Below, in pieces: positions 22,845 through 36,283 of a stretch of DNA of 64,000 bases. Origin of the DNA: Heliocybe sulcata. Its lineage: Eukaryota > Basidiomycota > Agaricomycetes > Gloeophyllales > Gloeophyllaceae. The position numbers were made by a program, and so were the translations under genes. Location: NCBI GenBank assembly GCA_004369045.1, contig ML213507.1, forward strand, positions 1,049,078 to 1,113,077, written 5' to 3'. The notes under the pieces were generated by a model. The model worked only from the letters and a program-made list of their open reading frames with translations, made no database searches and was not told where the DNA came from. Position 1 is the first letter of the stretch. Each line of letters opens with the position of its first letter.

Positions 22845-25800
22845 TTACATCCGGATCGCACGCCAGAAGGATGCATACCTATGGATTGTGTCACGGCGTA
22901 TTCCAGAGAAGAATATGGGATGGAAGACGTACATGTTAACTCTGTCAATGGACGCCTTCGAACTACGAGTGGAAATGACAGTAACAGTAAAACCGTTCTT
23001 TTTGAATCTGGAGTAGACGCGCAAGTGAGTCAATAATCTCCCTCTCGCACAAGAACAAACTCTGACATACACTTCACGGTACCATGGCTTTTTCCCAGCA
23101 GACCGCCAGAGCACAATCCCGCCCGGCGCCATCGCCCGGTGGAGCTCTTTCACCTCCTCATCCACCTCCTTTGCGCCCGGCGCAAACCAGTCAAGGTGAT
23201 CCATGATGAGGGCCCGCGTCAGCGATGCAGGAGACAAGCCACGAAGGACACTAGACAACATTGAGCATGTAGCCCGTCCGCTCGCGCAATGACACCTACT
23301 TGGCAATAGACTCGGTGTGGAGCCGGAAGGCGTCGAGACTCCCGTTCTGGTTTGCCTTGAGCGTTTCAAAGCCAGCTTGAGTGAGGTAGTCTGGACATGA
23401 CTCGGGCGTATAGCGGCCCAACAGACACTGCGAAGTGAGAGTTAGTTCAGCTCAAGAACCGTATAGGGAAAACTATACCAAAAGATAAAAGTACGCCCCG
23501 TCCCGTAACGAATACGTCGAGGTAATCGAGTCGAATGTATCCCTCACGAAGTCATACGCCGTGCCATCTTCAAGTAACAGCCTCCGTTGGTTCATCGGCA
23601 CCCCAAGTGCGTTCCAGCAGAACACCGGATTCTTCAGAAGCGCCACCACCACGGGGTTCAGCAGCACAGGACGAATCTTCTCTCTCCATATCTTGTCTTG
23701 CTCATACAAGGTCCGAGCTCTGCATAACCGCTCGACGTCATCAGTAAGACCGGTCAGGCGGAAAAGGAAGCGTGCGAAACGAAGCGCGATGCCGCTGTAG
23801 CCGTGGATGTAGAATGAAGAGGAGAAGGCGTCCTCATTGAGTCGCCAGAATTGGTACGCGTTGGAGGAGAGGTAGGGAGAGATAGTGGAAGACAGGAGGG
23901 AAGAGAACTTCGGATGCTTGCCAAGGCCGAACAAGCGGAAGAAGTCGTCGTAATTGAGGGAGTGCAGGGCTGCAAGCTTCAGCTCGAGCAGATGGCCTTG
24001 ACTGTGGAGAAAACATGTTTAGATGGTCCTGCGTTGGGTCCAATGAAACCTACCAAGGGTTCATGTCGACACAGTGAATCTTCAGGAGGTCGTCAGCTTA
24101 ACGTCATCCGACCAGCTCTGCAGAGCACGACTCACTCTCTTAGGTCGAGCGTTGATGGCATAATGCAACGCATTATCACCGGCAGAAGTGATGACCAGCA
24201 TCGAATCATCCCGACCAAGTTTGAGATACTTCATGTCTTCCACAGGATCCTCCTACAGAATATACTAGGTTAGAGAGCATCACACAGTAGTCGACGTCCG
24301 CAACCTACCCAAGTGAACGAGTACATGAATGTCCGGAACTCCTTGTGCACAGGTGACTCGTAGTACGGGAGGCGCCATGGCTTTGACAGAGATTGAGAGT
24401 CAAAGACCACGAAGATGCGCGCGAGAACCGATAGACAACCCACCATCTTGATCTGATAATGGAACGAGCTCAGTGGCGGCGTGATGTTCACGGCCGTTTC
24501 CAGCCTGTGCTGCTCGCTCTCGGGAGTACTTAGCGGGATAGCGGGCTCGCCAATCTCCAGCGACGGAATGAGCTCGGACTCCTTGACCACATTACCTGCC
24601 TGCAAAGATCGAGGGGATGGCGAGCAATTCCCGATCGTGTTCCCCCCTTCGACCTCGAAGGCATGGCAGAACGCTGAGACGTCGCAGGAACGCGACCGAC
24701 CCAGCCAAATGTAATATGGTCTGTACTCTGGAGGTTAGACGCCGATGGTCAAATACAAAGGGGAGGTGCGCGTACATTCTGACGATAAACGGAAGTACAA
24801 AGCGGTTCCGGCCATTGTAGCTCTTGACTGTGCCAAACTTATACTCCAAATAATCTCTTCGATGTGGCGAGAGCGAGACATGATCGAAGTCGAACCAAAT
24901 CTGCCAGAACCACCGGCTGAGCCAGCCGCATTCCTTACTGTCACCTCCGATCGCCTTTTCGTGCAGAGAGGCTTGTCTGCCAGAGGTGTAGAAGTCGACG
25001 ACGCCGATGAGCCCCTCTTCGGGTGCCAGGACGTGGTCGATCCGGTCTAGGAGCGTGTAGAATGACGGAATCTAACCTATATGAGTGGGAGTCCATGGTC
25101 ATCTGACGGGGAAACGCGTACCATTGAAAGCGAATAGCTGAGTGTGACAAAGCCGACACTCCCCTTGGGCTCAACGCCATAGTCCCATTCGGGGAGGTGG
25201 AATTCAGAAGCGTCCTGGCACATCACGGTGACGTTGGACCAGCCGCGCTGCTTGAAACGCTTCCGCGCGACCTCGAGCAGCGGCTCACACAAGTCGACGA
25301 GGTAGACTGCATCAAAGGAGGAAATAGGAAAGAACTGGTCCATCGCTTCGATATTGTAGCCTGGAATACATATATATTAGGTTTGAATCAATGATCTCCA
25401 GAGTGACGCACCTGTGCCTCCGCCTATGTCAACCCACACCAGCCGTTTATTCGGGCTATTCTCACGCAACAGACGCAAATGAGCTGCGGACAACTCAAGC
25501 ATCGTTTCGCGGCCCCGGAGAAGACCGTTCCTCGTAGCGTCATAGACCTCCGCCTGACCCTCATAGAACTGATGCTTCTTCAGCGAAAACTCTACTATTC
25601 ATGAGAATGATAGAGTACCTGGTCCAACCGCGATCTTTGATCCGCCGTCCCTATGGGTCGCAGGAAACAGTGCCATATGAATTTGAGCTGCGGCAGGAAT
25701 TTATAGTACAGCACTCGGTGCGCATATATACAGAGCATGAATGCGATGAGGTACCTATTCACAGAGCGGACAAAATTCAGCAACATATAGGGATGTCAAA

Positions 25801-25846
25801 CAAGAGCTTGCACTCACGAGAGCATAGAGGACTCTGGGAAACCCAT
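22845..25846 (-). CDS. BTA1: Betaine lipid (DGTS) synthase, fused BtaB-BtaA type
   Basis: Makes diacylglyceryl-trimethylhomoserine, a phosphate-free membrane lipid, from diacylglycerol and SAM: one domain transfers the 3-amino-3-carboxypropyl group, the other N-methylates it. Exons (minus): 25846-25818, 25754-25619, 25568-25412, 25360-25122, 25071-24776, 24720-24444, 24380-24309, 24252-24136, 24079-24054, 24001-23479, 23427-23300, 23250-23071, 23007-22933, 22878-22845, giving 762 residues. An N-terminal membrane helix (SYLIAFMLCIYA) precedes the methyltransferase with SAM motif VWVDIGGGTGYN at ~98-109 and VDLCEPLLEVARKRF. DUF3419 (BtaA) follows from ~380: KPW/MPWRLPYYESP, FTWEDP, DMNPCQGHLLELKLAAL, AYQFWRLN, IDRVNMYASFW. 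The BtaB-first order is that of fungi. The 63-nt intron at 24443-24381 is in frame and could be retained. Confidence 0.95.
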
Positions 25847-26738
25847 GTGGTCAATCAGTCCCCTACAGTAAGGGCGACTAAGGAGGGATTTTGCGGACAG
25901 TACATCTTTTAAGAGCTGTAAGGCCCTTCAGGAGAAGCTCCGTCCGCCACCTGGACCTAAACTTCACAAGCAGAATCGATTGCACTTGCGAGGCATGTTG
26001 GACGTAGAAATCTGTCTTGGGCGAACGTGGGTCTGACAGGAAGAGTCATCGCCGAAATTAAGGGTCTTCCTCGATAGCGCTGCCAACGAACGTGGGGGGC
26101 GGAAAAGGACTTATGGCAACAACTTCCCCAGAAAATAGTCCAATGAACAGAGCAAGATGTCTTACTGGACGGTAAAGCGACTCCAGTTGATATATCAGGC
26201 CTGTTTTCGTCCGTGGAACGCAGGCAGATCTTCAAGAAGAGATGACCTGCCGCAATCCGACGTAAACAGCATTTCTTCGACAGAACATTCCAATCCTAAC
26301 TCCTCTGCTGAGACGTAAGGAGACCCTTAGGACTAGTTGTCTTTGCAGCGAACCCTCGCACGTGTGTCGGAGGGGCGTCAGGAACATGGCCGCTAGCGGG
26401 ACGCCGAGCACCCTAAAAGACATAATCAGGACCACGAAAATGCCTAATCTTCATCGACGTCGTTCATGGCATTGAAGACTGCGACAACAATGAGCAGATA
26501 GCAGGGCAGTATGGACTAATAGTCGAAGCGTTCAGAGCAAGATTGCTGGTGCACCGCCACCACGACAAGGAGGCACGCGTGACGCAACGCGTCGCTGCTT
26601 CGATCGCGTCGTCGTCGCTGTCGCCGTCGCAATGATCATCGTCGGAAGGTATAAAGACGCCGACTGCCACGTCGGCATCGACGAAGACGGGCAATCTTTT
26701 CACTGGGACCTCCATACCACTGGTACTTCCTCCTGATA
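25847..26738. promoter_or_regulatory. 892-bp shared upstream region of two SAM-dependent enzymes
   Basis: It separates the start codons of BTA1 (minus) and the methyltransferase gene (plus), so both promoters must lie here. A TATAAAG at 26650-26656 serves the plus-strand gene. No gene is supported inside it. Confidence 0.6.
26650..26656 (+). promoter_or_regulatory. TATA-like box of the methyltransferase gene
   Basis: TATAAAG lies about 85 bp upstream of the ATG at 26739. Confidence 0.4.
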
Positions 26739-28449
26739 ATGTCTCTAGATTCTGTGCTTGAAGTCGGCTATAAGCTGCTGGACCAAGTACGTGTATGTAT
26801 TGAGGCAATATGGTGATCCTAAGAAGATTCGCAGGGTCTGATACCGGATTTCGTTCTTCGCCCGGTGATACGCGCTCTCTGCAGGCAAAGATTGCGGGAG
26901 ATAGACCACGGCTCGTTCGAAGCCAGCCATACGGCCAAGATGAAGTGGATAGAACAAGTGAAAGCACGAGACACCATCGCAGATCTGACCAAGAAAGCGA
27001 ATGAGCAGCACTATGAGGTAATGAATCGTTCTATCCACTGTGTACGATGTTTCAATAGTGTTGGGGCGTCCTTACAGGTGTCGACGAACTTCATTCTGTC
27101 GTGCTTGGGTCCATATGCGAAGTACTCTTCCTGCTTGTACCCGACCGGAAAAGAGACATTGGAAGAAGCAGAAGTTCTGATGCTCGAAAGCTACTGTGAA
27201 AAAGCCCAGTTGAAAGACGGACAAGACGTTCTTGACCTTGGCTGTGGTCTGCAATACCTCCTTGAGTTGAAAGGAAATGAGCGTCCATCTGACTTCTCTT
27301 CACGCAAGGGTGGGGAAGCTTGTCTCTGTACTTAGCCCAGGTAGGCTGATTGCTCGCTAGTGTTGTAACCCACTCCAACATTTTATCCTCACAGAAATAC
27401 CCCAAATCCCGCATCGTAGGGCTCTCCAATTCCAGCACCCAAAAGCTGCACATCGACTCGAGCGCAAAAACGCAATCTCTGTCCAACCTTGAGGTTTGTA
27501 GTCATTTCAGTGGCGTGACTACGAGCACTGACTCCAACTTCCTTTCTAGATAATTACAGCTGATGTGAACTCCTTCGACTTCAGCGGATCAAGACAGTGA
27601 GTATATGCGCCTCGTATTCAAGCATACATCTTGGTTAACCAAATCATGCAGTTTCGACCGCATCCTCTCCATCGAGGTCCGTCCCGCTCCTCACGCATCA
27701 CCGGAATGTCTGATCGTCAACCCATTTTTAGATGTTCGAGCACATGAAGAACTACGAGTCCCTTCTTCGAAAGGTCTCCAGCTGGCTCAAACCAACGCCA
27801 CCCGACGGCGACGAAGCCCTACTCTTCGTGCATATATTCTGCCACAAAACCACTCCCTACCACTTCGAAGAGGGTGACGGATGGATGGCGCAGACATTCT
27901 TCACAGGTACACCCCGTCATGCCTCACTTATGTTCACGGTCACCCTGCTCTAGGACTTACCACGACATAAATTGCAGGCGGCACGATGCCCTCCCACGAC
28001 CTCCTGGTGCGCGTGTTCTTTCAAGATCGTCCTTAGGCTGAATTTTGATGCGCATTTCTAGCTATACTTCCAATCCGACTTGACTCTCATCCGCAGCTGG
28101 TACCTATCGGGAGAGCATTACTCCCGCACCCTTGAAGACTGGCTGGCCCGCCAAGACAAGAACGCCAAACAAGGTCTCGCGGAGCTGGAAAAGGACGCGG
28201 TGGCGAAGGGGTTCAGCAGCAGCGAGGCGAGGACTAAGTTCAACAGGTGAGGGTGGGAGGACGACAGGAATGATGTGTGGCTGATTTTCGGTTGGTGGAT
28301 AGGTTCAGAGTGTTTTATATCGCGTGTTCGGAGCTCTTTGCGCTGAATCGCGGGCAAGAGTGAGTTCATCTTACCTCTCCTGATATGGTTCACTCAGAGG
28401 TTATGCGTGCAGGTGGGGTGTGGGGCATTATCTATTCAAACGCAAGTAA
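26739..28449 (+). CDS. SAM-dependent methyltransferase, cyclopropane-synthase/coclaurine N-methyltransferase-like
   Basis: Exons 26739-26786, 26835-27017, 27078-27246, 27309-27340, 27395-27493, 27550-27596, 27652-27676, 27732-27906, 27978-28006, 28062-28246, 28303-28359 and 28413-28449 give 361 residues, the family length. SAM motif I is LDLGCGWGSLSLYLA at ~129-143; SIEMFEHMKNYE and the C-terminal WGVGHYLFKRK are family signatures. Upstream blocks HYEVSTNFILSCLGP and KYSSCLYPTG match the plant coclaurine-type enzymes. Bacterial relatives act on acyl chains and plant relatives on amines; the fungal substrate is unknown. It is head to head with betaine lipid synthase, which hints at a lipid or choline-like substrate (inference). 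Exons of 25, 29 and 32 nt are supported by frame and motif continuity; the intron at 27677 uses a GTCCGT donor. Confidence 0.92.
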
Positions 28450-28766
28450 CAAGGCGGTACAGTTCCCACTGCAGCGGCAAGATTATGGATCGTATCTCCA
28501 AGTAGTTCACAGTAACATTAAGAATACTATACATCCGCCAATCCAATATGCAGGAGGGTATCTAATGATGCAGTTGTAGCTGCGGCTACGGGAATAAACA
28601 GACGGTCCATAATAATCCGACCCAGACAGAGATAACGAGCGTGCGAAGCTGGTCTAATGCGATGGTAACGAGGTTGGACATGAAGGGAAGTGATGAGGCG
28701 GTAGCCCACTGAGATGTAATAAATGCACAACGGCAGATAGCTTAAAAGGCGAAAAGGGAGTCCCCG
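28450..28766. other. Intergenic, convergent 3' ends
   Basis: This 317-bp stretch lies between the methyltransferase stop (plus) and the RhoGAP stop (minus). No feature is seen. Confidence 0.6.
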
Positions 28767-31700
28767 CTAGTTGGCGAAAATGATGGGCGCATTCTCCACC
28801 AGCCATTCGACGGACATGGCCTTTGCACCCATGTCGCTGAACTCGGCACCAGCATCGCGTGACCGCATTAACGTGGCTGGATTGGCACGCGCTCAGTTTG
28901 AATTCAATCAGGCTGCGAACAGAGACACTTACGACCGAAGACGACACCCAGATTCCTTGCAGTCATCAGATTGACTTCGCTGTGTTCCATAATCCTGCAG
29001 ACATGTAAGCGAGCCGCGACGCTTAAGTGGACTTCGCACACTCACCGGTGGAGATGAAGCATCAGCGTTTTGAGCGTCTCGTAGTGCTCGCGCGGTAGCA
29101 TGTCCAGCAGATCCGCGATTGTCTCCATTCTCTTGTCCGGATCGCGGATGCCCGCGGCCGCAACAAACTCGTCGTGGAGGGAGTAGGTAAGTAGGGGATC
29201 CGGCAGTTGTCGGAAGTAGCTCTTCAAAACGGATGTAACAGAACAGATGTCGTTGAAGCGATCCGAATCCCGGAGGTCGAAAGAGGCGTAATCACCCTTC
29301 TCGAAGAGCTGGGTGATCATCTTTGACTGCCCCGAGCCACCTGTCTTGCGGTAAATGCCTTCAAGGTCCAGTGCTAAAGAGAGTGGATTAGATGTGGGCA
29401 TGGCAACGCGGAGAAAAGTCCGTACCGGCAGCTTCCACAGCTTCTATGCACTTCTCGACGATGACAGGTACGAGACGTTCGCCGTCCTTCGAATCTGCCT
29501 GTACTTGTTCAATCATGTCCCTACCAAACATGGACGGGGCTAGCATACAATGAAGTCAGTCACTTCTCCACAATCAGCGACGCAGCACATACGCAATGGT
29601 GCAATCTGTGCTGGTGGCTCTTCAAAAGTTTTCGGCGCACAGGAGGTCTGCACGTGATGAAGGCAGCGAGGATGCACAGAAATATTGCAATCTGTACGCA
29701 TTGTTAGCAACGATATAGGCAATAACTCAGTACCGTGATACGTACTTGAACACCGATGTTGTGATCCGAACATCTTGTCACCACAATGATCGCATCGCGC
29801 AAAACGCAGAGCATTGAGTGGCAGGAAGTTGTGTTCCATACGTCCTCTGGGCCGAGTCGCCTCCGCTTGACTAGGTGCGGAGATCATCTCCTTGCTGGTC
29901 TTCGTCCCCGGCCACTTGAACTTACCCGGCTTCAAGGTTGACTGCGGAACCTCAGGAATGTCAGCTTTGTTTATCTTAACAAGACTGTCGTCCGACAAAG
30001 TCGAGGATGCCGTGATGGACGTTGTCATCGTGCCCGGTATTGATCGCTGGATGTCGAACGAGCCACTCTTCTTGCGCGCCACCGGAGCCATGGTCGAGTC
30101 CATACCCGCGGACTCCATCTGTCGAATATATTGATGATGAAGCTGCGCCAATTCTTCGTTCCGGGCGCTGAGCGAGGCGGTTTCCTCTAGGAACTGTTCA
30201 CGAAGCGCCTTTAGCTCCGCGACCTCACGATTCAGTGTCTCCTTCTGCTCATTGAGGGGTACCAGTTCACGAGCATACTGACTCTTGATGTTGTCGAAAC
30301 GAACGGAAAGGGTTCTGCTTATGGGAGCATCGTTGTCCACCTCAAGATTAGGCGAGCTGAATCGGGTGTTAGTATGGCAAACCATGCTATAGCATGCGGA
30401 TGAATGTACCTCTTTGAAGCAGACAGCTCCTCGACCTCAGCCAATGTGAGATCCCTCTCCGCCTTCAATTTCGACACATGCCGCTCAAGTCCAGTGAGAT
30501 TGTTAGACAGCTCTTCAGTCAACTGACGCTGGAGATCCGTTTTCTTGCTTTCGCTATTGATCGCAGAGAGTCGAGCGGCTTGTCCCGAAAGTAGGACCCG
30601 CAGCCTGGTCACTTCAGCCTCAGCATCTCGCTTAGCCTTGACCTCCCGGTCATATTCTCCTTGAGCTACGGTCAAACCGTCCATGTACTGTTGACTCGCT
30701 CGCTGTAACACCATATGTTAATCCATAGACACGCATGCCACATAAGGGACACATACCCTGATATTGTCCAATTTACCCTTCAAAGTCGCATGCTGCGTCT
30801 TCGTCTGCTCAAGCACTCTGAGGATAGCCTCCACAAACCCAGTGTCAAGCTTGACATGTGATGCTCCGCGGTCGTTCGCATCTGACAGGACTTCCCGCAC
30901 TCTCCGAACCACTACTTCCTCACTTTCCGGTCTTGACGATTTTACAGGCTCTACGCCCGGCACGGTTAGCGTCATCCGTGGCCCGCGATTATCATGGTCG
31001 ACACTATCCGTAGATAACGAAGACCGCGATTCATAGCTGACAGACTGCGAGTAGTACCCCGACTCGGACGAAGACCGTCCTCGGGACGGCGACGCCTGGG
31101 ACGACCGTAACGATGAGTCGCCGTTCAACGCAGGTGAGCTGGAGTCGGATATTGACCTCTTTGTCGGCATATCAGACGACTGAGACGATGTGGAAGAGTT
31201 CGGTGAGTGAGCAGGTCGCACGGAACCCAAAATCTTCTTCCTCTCCTCCTCGGGACTCGGGCTGGGCGATGGCAACAGGCTAGTAGCAGAACGGCTTGCC
31301 GAGTCTTGTACACTCGAGAGCGGAGACTTGCTCGTCGGCGTCTTCGCCATGTCCAAGAACGACGACACCGTCGCGGCAGTAGGCGGCGGCGTCGGAGCTT
31401 CGACCAACTTACTCAACTGATCAACACTCTTAAACGGCCCATCGAGATTTTTGAACAGGTCCGAAAAGTCTGCCGCATTCATCGAGATCCGGATAGGTGG
31501 CAGCGCAGGCGCAATATACGTGCTCCTCGTTGTGCGCTCGACGGGGACTTCATCATCCTCGTCCGAGAAGCTTGTGGCCCTCGACAAGTCGCCCGGCCCT
31601 AGCCCATTCGTGGTTTCCACCGTCAGCTGCTTCGCGTTCTTACTTGCGTATTCCTTGGGCGGCGGCGCAGGCGGTACGCCCTCGCTCTCATCTTGCCTAG

Positions 31701-33466
31701 CATCCAGTTCCGCGTCAGTGTCCGTCCCGCTTTCTACCCCATGCGGGACATCCACTCTATGGGAAGGCGACGCGGGCGAGTTAGGTCTTGACCGGTCGGA
31801 GAACCTCGACGCAGGTCTATCTAGGAAATCCATATTAAGATCCGAGGGCGACAACCGCCGCTCTTCATATGAGCGCTGCTGGCGGAGATTTGACTGAGCG
31901 GGAGACACCCGTCCTTGCTCGATGCCAGAGTTAAGGCTGCCCGTCCGTGGCGGAATCCGATCTTGCGTGACGCTAGGCCGCAGTGGCGGCCTCAACGGAT
32001 CTGCGCGAGGATTTTCATACGTACTCGACGACACAGCACGCGTCCGCCCTTGCCGATCCATCTCCGCTGGCGCAGACACAGCGGGATGCGGCATCGGGGT
32101 CTCATAGTCCTGGAAGTACTCTCGCAGCGGTGACGGCGTGCCTGGTGAATCTCTCCCATTGCCAGACTGAGTAGATGGAGTGACTGTATGCGCCGACGCA
32201 GTCGATGATGTAGTGGGAGAGACTGGTGGGGGGCTGGTAGTGAACTGCGACAAGCCAAGACCAGGATTAATCGACTGCCTCTTGCCTGCCTTCTTGTTCG
32301 GCACATTCAATCCCTGCACTGGAGCAGTGAGGTCCGCGTCGATAGTGATATCTACCGGAAGACTCGAATCGTCCCGGCTCTTCCGTCGCTGCAGAAGACT
32401 CCCGGGACCGTTCGATATCGACGGCAGCGGCAGGGAATCCATGCGCGGTCTTGGGGCAGAGGAGGACAGCTTCGACTGGCTAGATGTGATGGAAGTATAC
32501 GAGCCGTTCCGCTGGGGTGTGCTTGGGCGGGGTTCAGCGGAAGGATGACGAGATAAGGCAGGTGATGCTGAACGGGAGCCGTTCTGTAAGGATTCTGGCG
32601 GAGCGACAGTCACAGAGAATGGTACGCTATTCCCATTGGTGTCGTTGAGAGAGCGCAGCGAACCCCTCTTGGAGGATGTTCGCTCGGGTGGGGAGGCAAG
32701 TACGCGGTCGGATTGTTTGGATGGTGGGGCAGTGGTGCTTGAGGATGGGGGCGTAAATGGACGAGATTGAGATGAAGAGGGGCCGGCCTACAGGTCATCA
32801 AGAATCAGTTGCAACGCGAGAAGGATTAGCACGCACCCTGTCGTCCTGCTTCAGCGCCCCCGCTCCTGCCAACCGGTCCAACTCTTGCCGCGCCTTTGCC
32901 AGCTCACGTTCTCGTTCCCTCTGCATCTCCTTCTTCTTCTCATGATGCCTCCTGCTTTTCGCAACGCGTTCATTATGACACTTCATACAGTAGATACCCT
33001 GGCTCGTCTTGGCGAAGACCATGTCGTCTATGAGGTTCTTGCAGACGCGACACTTGAAACAGTGCGCGTGGTACGAGTCGTCGCCAGTCATGATGGCCTC
33101 GTCGAGGATGGGCTGCCCGCAGACGTTGCAATTGTACGAGCAATTGGAGCAGATAGGCGACCCGTCGGAGAGCAGGAGGAGGTTGGTATCGGCGTTGACC
33201 TGGTTCTGGCATTTTGCGCAACGAAAGCATTGGACGTGAAAGAAAGAGTTGCTGGCGGAAGAGGTAAGCAGGCGCACGTACAGAGAGAATGGAACGTGAA
33301 TGTTAGATATGGCGGATCGCCGAGGACTTGTCAACGCTGGATCACCCACTCACCCGAATGCTACTACCACACCTCCGCTGTCATTCACCACCGACTTGTG
33401 ACATCCCGGACATAAGCTGCTCTCGTTCACGTCAGGATGGCTGCTCGTTGCGGTTGCTTCACTCAT
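28767..33466 (-). CDS. LIM-LIM-coiled-coil-C1-RhoGAP regulator (Rga1-like)
   Basis: GTPase-activating protein for a Rho/Cdc42-type GTPase in cell polarity. Exons (minus): 33466-33354, 33251-32837, 32787-30757, 30702-30410, 30356-29746, 29691-29593, 29539-29426, 29373-29046, 28994-28933, 28876-28767, giving 1391 residues. LIM1 begins CPGCHKSV at residue 19 and LIM2 begins CNVCGQPI; their Cys/His ligands are present. Residues ~180-850 are Ser/Pro-rich and disordered. A coiled coil covers ~855-1050. A C1 zinc finger at ~1124-1175 starts HNFLPLNALRFARCDHCGDK and continues HPRCLHHVQTSC. RhoGAP runs from ~1190: GIYRKTGGSGQ with the arginine finger at R1234, LPDPLLTY, and NLGVVFGPTLM. This is the domain set of fungal Rga/RgaA proteins. 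Confidence 0.95.
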
Positions 33467-36283
33467 AGCGAAGTCGTGGCGAGGGCTTCAAATAGCGCAA
33501 GAAGAGTGGCCGGCAGGAAATTACGAAGTATACCGCGAGCAGCGTAGAAATAGATACAGACAGTCCCCGTAGAGAGAATGAAGGAGAGTTGGAGGTATTG
33601 ACAGGCGGACAAGAAGTCGGGTATGAGATCGGGAAATTAGGGGTACTGCGCGCGATGGCGGCCGAATCGCTTAGAGCGCGTCAGGTGAGTGGGCGACGCG
33701 TAGAACGATGTACAGCAGAGGGAGACAGGCTAGCCAGAGCCGCAAACGTCGTTCCAGACAGCGAGCAGACGACCGGAAGGAAAGTATACCAGGACCAACA
33801 CCGTCGATACCCAAGCACGTGGCAAGCCGCAAATGCAACTTGAAGGTGAAATTACACCGCAGTTCCCCTTCCGCACCTGATTGGCGTCGTGGCTGTCGAA
33901 GGCGACGTCGAGGACAATCTTCAAGGGAATGGTCTCAGAAGATTGACCGTATGGACCTGGCTTGGATTGGCACTCGGGAAAGTCGGCAGCGTTTCGTGCG
34001 ATGTCGGCTTCTGATTTCTTCTCAAGTCTAGACGTCCTGGGCACAGTCAAGCGCCTGCCTGACCCAGTCCGAATCACCAAGCACACGTTGCGACCCCGCA
34101 ACAGCCTGAAATACCTTTCTCTATTTCATGTCACGGCAACCACACACACAATCCTCTGAGGACCCTTGCAAGTCGCGCCACCTTACCACTCTTACATCTT
34201 GTGGCCAGCCCAAGTACACCGCCATTGGTTATCCACTGTATGGGTGCCTTAATAGTCTTCTCGGGCCCGTCTGTGATTATCCCCGGTAAGATGGCTCCTA
34301 CTGAGATACGCTGATGCGTTCTAGATCTTCTTCGTCATACGGTCTCTGAAAAGAATCGGTTCCGTTCCAAGGCCGCGCTTCCTTGAAACGCTACGGCTTG
34401 CTTTGCATCTGAATGAAGCTCTTCCAGCACACGACTACCGGTCGCCTCACTATCTCCTCCGTTATCCAGTCGGCAGGGTCCACACCTTTCTCTGGACGCT
34501 CTCGTCGTCGAATCACAATTACCGCTTTTCAGGCCTCCTGCTGAGCGGTCTTACTGACTATGACAGCCACATCAACTTGCCAGCCACCGAGCATCAAACA
34601 ATCAGCCGCATTTACTTCGCCTTTTGAGTGAGCTGTCACTATTACTGTATCACCGGTACTTATTGATCCGGTTCGTGTGTATCACATCCTAGGTTGTTAT
34701 CCATTACGGGCTGTGTTAACGATCCCCATGTAACGGTCTTCATCCCTTCCACACAATAGGATTCACCGAGTTTTAAGCTGTCGAGAATGCAGTGCTCGTG
34801 ATATCTGGTGAATTGATGCAACGAACTCATCACGCCCAGTGCCCGAGTGGCAAGTGCTGCGCCTACGAGTCCAGCACAACCCACCTTTGATGCGAGCAGC
34901 GAAGAAGTCCTTAAGCGACACCATTTGCGTCCTCGAATACGGCCTACCGTGTGGTTTCCCATGTCGAAACTAGTGAGAACATGTACAGCCTGGCGACCCG
35001 CTAATGCGGAAGACAACGCGTCTTGTTGCTGGTTTGGTTTCACAAAACCGTCCACAGCTTACGCTGATATTTGCATTTTATTTCTCAACGGTCCCACAGG
35101 ATCATACCGGACTGAGGTCGTCTCTGTTGAGGTCTGCACATAAAGTGGCAAATCCGGAAAATAGTCGTTTGCCACACTCAGTCATATCCTTGCGAAATCG
35201 TTCTCAAAGCATGAAGTTGGCCGTCGGGCGGTTGCAGGATCGCATCCGGACTACTAGGACCGACGCGGGACGGTCCGCTGCTGCGGTCCGCTGCAACCAA
35301 GGTCGCCTAGCAGCTAACTCGACACTTTTCCTGTCCGTCGCGGTATCGCTCTCCCTTTCATAACCCGACTAAACCTACAAGTCCAGCACGGTTAAAGTAG
35401 ATTCTCATCGCTCCGACCTCTACATTATCGTGCAGGTGCAATATATATGAATGACCCTCCTGCAACGACCAATCACTCTGGTTCTTGTGGATCTAGTACC
35501 TCCTTTGCCTAAGTGACTGTCAAGCTGACGTCTCGCCACAGACTCAAAGGCCTTTGTCCCGCACTTTGACGTGGTAATCGAGCATAGCAGCAGTGCCCGA
35601 GAAGGGCCCAAGATGTTCTGACCTTTGTCTTTGACAGAAGAGTCCCGCTAATGCCAACGCTTCAAAGACATATCGGCTCTAGACGCTATGTACTTGACCT
35701 ATTCTTGACGAAGCCACGACGCCACAATTTACGGCACCAAGCCTGCCCTACACTGACCCGGCACCGCCACAGGGCCCTATATATAAGCGTGCCAGCTGCT
35801 GTGATGTTTCTTTATCTCTTGTGCTCGGGCATGTACTGTCGCCAGTGAGGTCCTTACCGAGGCACAGTCTTTTGCTGATTGCAAATTACACATCCGAACA
35901 CGTCCTCTAGCTTCGGCTTTAGGCAATTTTTGGAAAATCCTCAGAGGTTCTGACTCCGCCCTGTCGAAGTCGGTTCAGTTGAACTGGCAGACTGGTGGAG
36001 TCACAATGTGCTGTCGATATCTCAAATTCCTGGTAGGTCAAATGACCTTGCGTCGTGGTACTGTTAGGTAGATTGTTGGGCAAGCGACACAGGCGGCACA
36101 GGCGGCTCTGTATAAGCTGTAGGAGAGGTAAATTGCGTCGTTTGTGTACATGTACCACTTGCTTTGTAGGGAATGACTTGAATCCTGTCATACGTAGCGA
36201 CGTCTCTTCACTCAGATGCACTTGTAAATCTATGAATCAGCTTGTTCCCTAACGTCCATTTCCATGCTCATTGTATTGTCTGA
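33467..36283. other. 2.8-kb stretch with no supported gene
   Basis: It contains the RhoGAP promoter at its left end and the KTI12 promoter at its right end. Frames such as 34660-35055 (minus) and 35004-35363 (plus) have no recognisable motifs or paired splice sites. No tRNA or clear repeat was found. Confidence 0.5.

Noticed and set aside
24381-24443. Reading through this 63-bp segment as coding in BTA1
   Set aside because: It is open in frame, but it has GTGGGT...AAAG borders and a TTGAC branch, and its removal restores the family sequence around YQIKMPWRLPYYESP.
34660-35055. 131-codon minus-strand frame
   Set aside because: No domain, no splice partners, and overlapping plus-strand frames of similar size; probably chance.
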